NCBI RefSeq assembly: GCF_037975245.1
Contig: NC_092572.1
Coordinates: 5,226,001-5,290,000, forward strand
DNA length: 64,000 nucleotides
From: Apostichopus japonicus
Taxonomy: Eukaryota; Echinodermata; Holothuroidea; Aspidochirotida; Stichopodidae
Direction of reading: 5' to 3'
The notes under the pieces were generated by a model, which ran no database searches, was not told the origin of the DNA, and saw only the letters and a list, made by a program, of their open reading frames with translations. Every line of letters begins with the position of its first letter. Position 1 is the first letter of the stretch. The position numbers and the translations under genes are program-made. Below are positions 56,177-64,000 of the stretch, one piece after another.

Positions 56177-56542
56177 CAGTGGCGTCGCCAGACATTTCAA
56201 TCTTGGGGGGGCACAGTGGGGGGGGGGCACAGCACTTAATTAGGGGGCACAATGTTTATTTGTGAATGCCGTCCTGAATGTCCCCACCCCTTTGGGAAAT
56301 TTTCGATTAATTAAGGGTCCTTAGATGTAATCTGGTGCTATATTTTGCAACTTGAAGTAACTATATGTTCAATAATTTTCGGGCTGTCCGATATTTATGT
56401 TTTTAATTGAGGCTGATAAAGTTTTTGTTTGAGTATTTTTTCTAACAGCACAAATCGCATCAGGGGGGGGGGATGGGGAACGATTTTATTTTGGGAGGGC
56501 TCGTACCCCCCCCCCCCCGGCCACCCCGTTGCGACGCCATTG
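56177..56542. mobile_element. hAT-like MITE
   Basis: Left end CAGTGGCGTCGCCAGAC, right end GCGACGCCATTG, with poly-G and poly-C inside, resembling the termini of 5400-7057. The flanks (gaggggtg before, aggggttg after) are similar but not an exact 8-bp duplication, so decay is likely. Confidence 0.65.
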
Positions 56543-56550
56543 AGGGGTTG

Positions 56551-58330
56551 GGTTTGCTAATAATGACAGCGTGTATCATGAGTACGAATAACTCTGAAAG
56601 CATTGTATCAATCATGTTATGACATTTTATAAGTTTTAAATAATGTCATATGATATGTAAAGGCGGTTCAAACATTGTCTTGAAATGATAAACAAGACAA
56701 TCGCTTGCGGAATTTCTACATGGGGTATAGGAACAGGAGAAGGAGAGGAGTATTCTTCATCATTGGAAAGCGGGGGTGCGTGGTTGGGGGGTGGGGGAAA
56801 GGGAATGACTGGAGAATGTGTCTCGTCAGCTGCTTCACTTTGAAATCTGGATCCTTTCAATTACCACAAAGCAGTACCAGGCAATCAAACCAATAAGTTT
56901 AAGTTGTATTTACCTCATAGCAGCTTTTCATTTTGAACAAATATAATATATGAAATGGCTTTACTAAACACATTATACGATTGATAAAATGTCTGTTCTT
57001 GTATTGCCTGTTGAGCAGATACAAAATCAACACTCTCAATCTCCATCGGCTTTCCCACCTAGCTCCCACCTCCACCCCACCCCACCCCAACCCTCTCCGA
57101 CAAGTTTCCTTTCTTGGAAGCTTCCTCTACTGGCTTTATAAGCAAGACTATTAAACAAGGATCAAGTTGATTTTCCGTATGTGTAGCAAGTAAAGAGAGT
57201 TAACGGACAAACATGAACCAATGTGGTTTCGTTGTATGATGGTGTACAAGCAGGGGCAGAAGAAAGAAAGAGACACTGTATAGTCTTCCCATGTACACCC
57301 ACCAATCACGAACTGGTTTTTATCCCAAAGTTCCAAGCTTTAAATGTGTATATCGGTTCACTCAAGGTTTAATCAGGGAACTGCTATAGTGGTCCAGGCT
57401 AGTAGGCTATAATATTTATTCATACGCACTTTGACAACATATGGAAATGGTCACCCATGGGTTACGAAAATGGAATAATAATTACGTATGAATTGTGTAA
57501 GCTGTAAGCTCTTTCGCATTTCTACATAGCCTACCGCAACTGAAACAGTTACGTTCTTACTTCCTTGACTGTTTCATTGCGTGCTAATTTGATAGGCTAC
57601 GACAATGATGTACAACGCCTTTGAATAGGCTAATGTCAAGTCTGTATGATAAACGCACATACATGTATGTGATTGATCATTGTAACATAATACGTTGCAG
57701 CGAATGAAACATTCCCGTGAGCTTCCGTACAGTGCTAGTCGTACACGCCTATGCAATACATATGTCCACATAGCCTACGTGTAAAGTTAACATGCCACAC
57801 CTGCACACAACACAGTGTGCTTTTCCATGTCGCTCAGCTAACCTAGAGATGAATGGATGAAACTCAATATTGATAGAAACTTACCGACATCCAACACGCT
57901 AAATGATTACCATACTGTAATGTTAGATTTTGCTCTTGAGTTCTGGCATGGATTGTAAGTGACAACTGTGTGTTTTCACGATTCATTTGTTTTCAGTTAT
58001 GAAACGAGTGCGTAGCCTGTGTACTAGACACCAGTACAATCGTATCAATATGATAATACGAACAGGAAAAAATAAGTCAAATAAATGAACCAAATTAAGG
58101 TTGGGGGAATTCCGGAGGGTACTCACAACTATTATAATTCCTATAGCCCTTGTGAGGCTAAAATCACGACGGTTTGAATTTAAAGTAGATTTTCTTCGTT
58201 GTCGTGGTTTTTATGTCTTATCGTCTAGCAGGATGAGTTGAATACGAGATGTGGAGCTACATTCACTAAACATCTTTGACCAGGCTATGTCCCTTCGATT
58301 CGTATAGGTTCCTGTCTACCTAAATCAGTC
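56551..58330. other. No gene seen
   Basis: A C-rich patch (ccaccccaccccacccc) lies at about 57070-57088. Open frames are short. Confidence 0.4.
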
Positions 58331-58331
58331 G

Positions 58332-58716
58332 GGCATAGGTGTAGGAGCCCAATATAATTTGGGGGGGGGGGGGGGGCTGTAACGGCTTGCCCGAAAATTA
58401 CCAAAATTTGCGCGCGTTCAAAGTCTTAATGTACATATCATATAGAAATGCATCGGTTATTACATCGCATATCAATTACATACAATCATTTGCCGTGTTA
58501 TAACCCTTTAATATTGGTTATAATTTTTCGACAAGTCGTTACAATAACTTTTTTTGAAAACTATTGATTTCCTTTAGCTACATCATTTCAATTTAATTTT
58601 CTTTCAGTAGGTGCCCGCAAAATTCTCAGCATATTGACCGAATTTTCACAGTAATATTTGGTTGGAGGGTGGGGGGGGGGTTGCAGCCCATCCCCCCGCC
58701 TCCTACGCATATGATC
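58332..58716. mobile_element. Possible MITE with G-rich ends
   Basis: gcataggtgtaggagcc near the left and ggcggggg plus the complement of tcctacgcatatg near the right are inverted, and both ends have poly-G/poly-C runs. No target duplication was verified. Confidence 0.35.
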
Positions 58717-59330
58717 GGGGAGTTATAGGTTGGGCAGGGGGATGTTCTCGAATTTTGACCCCAACTTTGATATATATATAGATAGTATAGATAGATAGAC
58801 GTCAAAAAGTGAATTGTCAACACTTACAGCTTGCGGTGGCAGCTTGAAGTGTTGTAAACATGTGTGTTATAGATAAACCCTATCTTTTATTACGGAGATT
58901 ATTTGTGTCTTAATTCTTACAGTACCAAAAGTATTCCAGATGAGAGCCCTGAACCCTTCCAGGACCTCTCCCTTGATCCGTACCCGAAAAGTAACAAACG
59001 CTATAATTTTAAGGAATTTTCTAGGTTTCTTCGAAAGTTTTACCAAGCATTTGTACACTCAGTTTTTCCTCAAAGCAAAATTTTGATCACATAGTAACAG
59101 GATCCATTTTTGTTTTTTTCACCATACGCAGATTAATTAGTAAACTTAATTCGCTGATCCTCAACTTTTCGTCGCATTTAGCGCTGTAACAAATAATGTA
59201 ACCAAGAAACGCGGTAGCTGGACACATCGCGGCGATTTATAAGTCTCAAATTAACCAAGCTAAATCCTGATGTTATGCCCTTGTTTAAGAGCATGAAACT
59301 CAAGGTGCCCATTAATCATTCATCTGGACA
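58717..59330. other. No gene seen
   Basis: A short TATA/GATA repeat lies at 58770-58797. No supported exon. Confidence 0.35.
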
Positions 59331-59334
59331 CTAA

Positions 59335-59645
59335 ACTAAACCAAGCCAAACAAAACCAACCCAACCCAACCGAACCAAACCGAACCGAACAGAACCGAAC
59401 AGAACAGAACAGAACAGAACAGAACAGAACAGAACAAAACAATATAATATAATACAATACAATACAATACAATACAATACAATACAATACAATACAATAC
59501 AATACAATACAATACAATACAATACAATACAATACAATACAATACAATACAATACAATACAATGAAATACAATACAATACAATACAAACAAAACCAAACT
59601 AAACTAAACAAAACAAAGTTAAACCAAACCTAACCAAATCAACCC
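59335..59645 (+). repeat. Pentanucleotide array, (AATAC)n core
   Basis: About 25 AATAC units (59452-59586) preceded by about ten AGAAC units and by CAACC/AAACC units, and followed by AAACC-like units. Long minus-strand Tyr/Cys/Ile/Val frames across it are artefacts. Confidence 0.97.
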
Positions 59646-61738
59646 AAACCAAATCAAACGAAGCTAAAATATTCCATATGCAATGAATGATTCCAGATAA
59701 CGATAAACATTTTATTTTGTGTGTTGAAGAGTGAATCGTGAGAGATAACATGAACATTGATTGAATCGTCACCATTACAGTATGTGATTGAAAAAATACA
59801 AGTGGTACGTTTTTGTAGAAATATTTGGGAAGGGGGGGGGGGTGAATACACTTTTTCACCCAGTTGGGGAACTTGAGAAAAAAATGTTGAGAAGCATGGT
59901 TTTAGAACGTTATATATCACTGCATGCTATCAATCCCAGTTGTATGTCAATAAAAACGTAAACATTTTGAGAGATGACCATTTAAACAGCCGAGTCTTAT
60001 GAACTAAAATGACGGGACTATGTACACAGACTATACCTCCTACGTTGCAAGACAAAAGATCAATGGAAGACATATTAAAAAGCATAGATTTCATGGCCTC
60101 AAATGACGTATTTACTATGCACTATAGCACGAAATTGTAAAGGGCAAATGTTGTAAGGGGTGCTCTGTTGTCTATATCCAGTTAAAGAACACGTTTCGGT
60201 TGAGTTATGGTAATTTATAAAGCAATGGAGTCAGGCCTGCACAGAGAAGCTGACGTCATCATTAATTTAGCCCTAAAGGACAATTCCAGACATTTAAGTA
60301 TGTGTTAAAGGTGAATATCGCGCAAACCAGAACAACTGTATCAACATTAATGGCTCTCATATTGTCTTTTTTCTTGCATTTATGATATAAAGACAAAAAA
60401 ATTGTTTCTGTAAGTCATCCATTTAAAGTTGATTAATCAAAGACATAAGTAATTCTTAAGAAAATTTATCAAAATTAACAAAATCATAAAACGTAATATT
60501 ATAAAAAAGCAACAGCAAAACTTCTTCAAAAACTTAAATGTTTGGATGAATATCTTCCTGGGAGTTTTTTTTCAGACCCTTTCACAAATGACATTCATCT
60601 TCACATAGCTACATAGAGGCTAAGGCCAGCCAAAAGCGTTCTCCATAAGCGTTCTCCATAAAAATAGAAAATAGAAAACATTAAACAAACAAAAACACGT
60701 TGTTCTTTTGTTGAATTTTTTTTTGGGAGAGAAACGTATGAAACATGTGTAAAAGATAATTTTAAAATGGACCCCTTAGAAATTTATTTTGGGTTAATCG
60801 ACGACTTGAGACATCCATTCAATTTTTTTGATACTGCATGCAAAATATTATATATATGATTGTAAATTAGACAATTCTAAACCAAATTATACAAATTTGG
60901 CTAATAAGTTTCAGTTTTTATTAAAAGTAGAAGAGGATATCTTTAAGAAAAAGAACAATGAAGTAAGAATGATTTCTTTTAATACTACTTATGGGAACTA
61001 TTTTATGCAAGGTTAACGTTTTTCGTATTGCATTATCCCTATACTGTATAATTTATACATTTGTGACATCTAATTATTATTGGCTTAACTATACTTCTAC
61101 TCCCTGCACCTGTTTCCGTTGGCATTTATGCAAATGTGCTTTACTTCAGTTTTATTGTTATAATGTATTACGTAACTGTTTGGTGTTTAACACGTATATA
61201 AAGTTTGCACGTGGAAATATACAAGGAGTTGGATTTACGTTACTGCTGTGTTCGGTATTCTTATTTATCCCCCTGACTACACGACAACATTATAATTTTT
61301 TGTAATTGTTGTATTGTTGTTTAATTCACCTTTGTACCACCTAATCACAAATTTTGAATAAATGAGATGAAAAAAAAACAAAAAACAACAATAAAAAACA
61401 ACAGAAGTTACATTTAGTTTAGTAGACCAATATGACCCTATCTTTTAGCCTCATTTTCACAACAACATCAGATAGCGTAAGAAGGACAGACAGAAAGAAA
61501 GATGAAGATCAAATTGATGTTGCGGGTTGTCTGTGACAGATTTCTCTGTTTAGATGATTAAAACAAAGCCACACACACACACACAAAACGAGAAAGGGCA
61601 AGGACAAACAAAGATGAGTCCACACGACTTTGATTCCGTCATTGACAGAGCATGCGATAGGACTTATGATGTTATGTACGTGTCAAAAAAGGATAGGCTA
61701 AGCAAAATTGATTATTGACTGATGAAATGAAGAACATA
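59646..61738. other. No gene seen
   Basis: AT-rich. Frames at 60828-61016 and 60991-61305 have no recognised domain. A TTTAAA-bounded piece ggacaattccagacatttaa (60278-60297) recalls the end of the 1260-2508 element, but no partner was found. Confidence 0.35.
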
Positions 61739-62166
61739 CGGTGGCTGAATAGGGACATAGGGATAAAAACAGTGTCCCCAAATCTCAAAATGTTGACTTG
61801 TTATCTCAAAATGTTGACTTGTTATCTCAAATTTTTGGACCTAAAGTCAAAATTTTGACTTTTATTTTTTTGATCTCTTAACTCAAAATTTTGACTTTTT
61901 ATCTCAAAACTATTTCTTCCTATGTCCCTGATTATTGACTGATGAAATGAAGAACATTCGGTGGCTGAATAGGGACATAGGGATAAAAAACAGTGTCCCC
62001 AAATCTCAAAATGTTGACTTGTTATCTCAAAATGTTGACTTGTTATCTCAAATTTTTGGACTTTAAAAGTCAAAATTTTGACTTTTAATTTTTTGACCTC
62101 TTAATTCAAAATTTTGACTTTTTATCTCAAAACTAATTCTTCCTATGTCCCTATTAAGCCACCGTT
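61739..62166. mobile_element. MITE with internally duplicated body
   Basis: The outer ends CGGTGGCT + GAATAGGGACATAGG and the complement cctatgtccctatt + aagccaccg are inverted repeats. AGAACATA flanks both sides (61731-61738 and 62167-62174). Inside, the body and its left end are present twice with a 220-bp period (gattattgactgatgaaatg at 61709 and 61929). The body itself is built of ctcaaaatgttgacttgtta and aaaattttgactttt words. Confidence 0.75.
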
Positions 62167-62484
62167 AGAACATATTCTAAATCATCATGGTAAAGCTTGC
62201 GTTCAACTACGAACCTTTGTCGAGAAAACAACATTTAAATTTGATACGATTTGTAACCCACGTGAGCTCGAAGCTAACAGGTGTGATAGATATCCCAGAA
62301 GCACAGTGGCAAATTTCTTTGATGTTTTTCTTTAAAATTGATATCAAACTTTCAGACTCAAAAGTGGAAAATATCTCAACAATTGGTACATATAGTTTAA
62401 ATGCACATCTCCTTTGAGAAAAGTTGGAACCTAGCCAATGCAAGGCCAAAACAATAACAATAATTAACACAAATAAAAATACAA

Positions 62485-62660
62485 AAACACTTCATTCCCT
62501 TCATTGATGTCAATCACGTCACTCACACTTTTTCACTTCAATCACTTCTTCACTTCACTCACGTCACTTACGTCGTCCACTTTGTTCTCTTCATTCACTT
62601 CATTCACTTCGTTCACTTAATTCACGTCATTCACGTCATCCACTTTCATTTTGTATGTTT
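62485..62660 (+). repeat. TTCAC/TTCAT low-complexity repeat
   Basis: Runs of cacttcattcac and cacgtcattcacg. Confidence 0.8.
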
Positions 62661-62683
62661 CTTTCGTTTCATCGTGTAAATTG

Positions 62684-62917
62684 TATGTATATTAGATCCT
62701 CCTGCAAGCAGGAACTCGCGAAGAAGCCTAATTAGCTTATCAAAGCCGCAAGCTGACCGTAGTCAGTCTCTTAGATTCATATTTAACGTCCATGATTATG
62801 AATTGTTAATTGTCAACAACTCTGTAACTGGACGGCATACATTAATCTGGGAGGGACTCGAACCGGGGACCTTATGATTGAAAGGCACCGGTGTTAACCA
62901 CTGAGCTAACACTCCGT
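62684..62917 (-). repeat. tRNA-derived SINE, copy 4
   Basis: Complete copy with A- and B-box complements near its right end and the GCAGGAGG body end at the left. TAAATTG flanks both sides (62677-62683, 62918-62924), probably its target duplication. It lies inside pyrimidine-rich repeat. Confidence 0.85.
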
Positions 62918-62924
62918 TAAATTG

Positions 62925-63400
62925 ATTTCGTTCAATTCGTTAAATTATGTTTCTTATATTCTGATTCATTTCGTTCGGTTCATTTTATTCTCTTTATTTG
63001 GTTGTATTTTTTTTGGTTTTATCGGTTTTCGTTCGTTTCATCAGATTAAGTGGATCCACTCCTGTAATTGTTGTCGTTTCATTCATTCATTCATTCCCAC
63101 TCGTTTCTGTCGTTCATTTCTTTTCATTCGTTTCGTTCGTTTCATTCGTTTCGTTCATTTCGTTCATTTCATTCATTTTTCTTCATTTTCTTCATATCAA
63201 TAGTTTCATCAGTTTAATATATATCCGTTCCTTTCATTCGTGTTATTATTTTATTAGTTTCATTACTTTCCATTTCATTCTTTACATGCGCTTTATTCGT
63301 TTTCGTTTCATTCCATTATTCTTCGTTTCATTCGTTTAATTTATTTCGTTCATTTCATTCATGCCGCTCGGCTCATTCAATGCATCCATTAAAATTCATT
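62925..63400 (+). repeat. TTCGT/TTCAT pentanucleotide-like repeat
   Basis: Degenerate (TTCRT)n with Phe/Ile/Ser-rich frames that are not genes. Confidence 0.85.
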
Positions 63401-63786
63401 CTTTCATGTTCAGCAACTTTCTATATACGGTGATCTTGCCATGAGCAGGGAGGTTAGTTACGTAAGAACTCCATGCCATGCCATGCATGACGTGCTGTAA
63501 TATGATTTAGAGTGAAAATAAATACCAAATTCATTACGCTGGCGATGGAATACATTCTTACAGATTAGGTGTCGTATATCGATGTATGGGACGTATGCCA
63601 ACATTCTTCTTCACCGTCACAGTTTACAAGGAGCTGCCATGAGGTTGCACGATTGATTGATTCACAGTGCGGGTTATTACCCGATGATGAGCGGATGTAG
63701 CTATGTGCTTCCTCGTCGTCTGTGAACCAAACAGGTGCACTTGTTCGCGCATGCTCACTACTGGTCTGTTTACTGTATGCTAACAA
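63401..63786. other. Unrecognised minus-strand frame
   Basis: 63565-63786 is open on the minus strand with a balanced composition, and an acceptor-like tttggttcacag lies within it (about 63718-63729). It could be a terminal exon, but nothing in it (for example WQLLVNCDGEEECWH) matches a family I know. Confidence 0.2.
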
Positions 63787-63792
63787 ATGTTA

Positions 63793-64000
63793 ACATATAA
63801 GAGTTAGCACAGCTAACACATATACTAAAATATCGCAAATAGCACAGCTAACATAGGAGGCTTGTGCGGCCTCCAACGTTGTATATAAGGACTGGGTGTT
63901 TTAATCCCAGTATGTCGTTCTGAGCTGAGAATCTGAACCTACTACTTGTAATTTGCATATTTGTAAATAACATTGTACAGAACATTTGATACGCTACAGT
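63793..64000 (+). mobile_element. Possible start of an LTR
   Basis: TGTTAACATATAAG is followed by a TATA-like TATATAAGG (63881-63889) and ends in the window edge. The layout resembles the U3/R start of an LTR retrotransposon. No second LTR, primer-binding site or coding region is within view. Confidence 0.25.

Noticed and set aside
59320-59611. Three long minus-strand frames rich in Tyr/Cys/Ile/Val
   Set aside because: They are the translations of the AATAC/AGAAC pentanucleotide array in three frames.

Overview
The window is animal nuclear DNA. Genes are split by GT-AG introns (and one GC-AG intron), intergenic space is large and AT-leaning, and it is full of minisatellites, small DNA transposons, Penelope-like retroelements and tRNA-derived SINEs. 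Nothing prokaryotic is visible. The gene set (a DCAF8 orthologue and an intronless RING/B-box/propeller TRIM protein) together with the repeat style suggest a marine invertebrate, perhaps an echinoderm or other invertebrate deuterostome. That placement is inference only.

Layout. 1-5.2 kb: a hAT-like MITE (364-792), a TTAA-flanked element (1260-2508), and on the minus strand an LDL-receptor-class-A-like exon (3733-3833) with a candidate first exon (4605-4659). 5.2-7.5 kb: nested hAT-type elements, each with an exact 8-bp target duplication. 9.25-12.5 kb: a composite inverted structure made of 22-bp minisatellite units, itself invaded by a MITE. 13.8-35.2 kb: one complete plus-strand gene, DCAF8 (DDB1- and CUL4-associated factor 8), whose nine coding exons join in frame to 687 codons. 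Its introns hold minisatellites of 19, 27, 38, 40 and 82 bp, a foldback, a MITE, Penelope-like fragments and a SINE. Intron 7 has a GC donor and intron 8 a duplicated donor. 35.8-51.8 kb: no recognised host gene, but two long tandem arrays (121 and 53 bp), a degenerate Penelope-like element with RT and GIY-YIG remnants (42712-44375), its palindromic relative (49759-50215), two SINEs and a dispersed repeat. 51.8-53.7 kb: an intronless minus-strand TRIM gene. 54-64 kb: MITEs, pentanucleotide repeats, a fourth SINE, and possibly the start of an LTR at the right edge.

The two well-supported genes both belong to ubiquitin ligation: DCAF8 as a substrate receptor of CUL4-DDB1 ligases, the TRIM protein as a RING-type E3. 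There is no sign that they are co-regulated; they lie about 17 kb apart on opposite strands. The most unusual material is in the mobile DNA: six hammerhead-ribozyme-like motifs at Penelope-like termini, an inverted minisatellite element, and a MITE whose interior has been tandemly duplicated.
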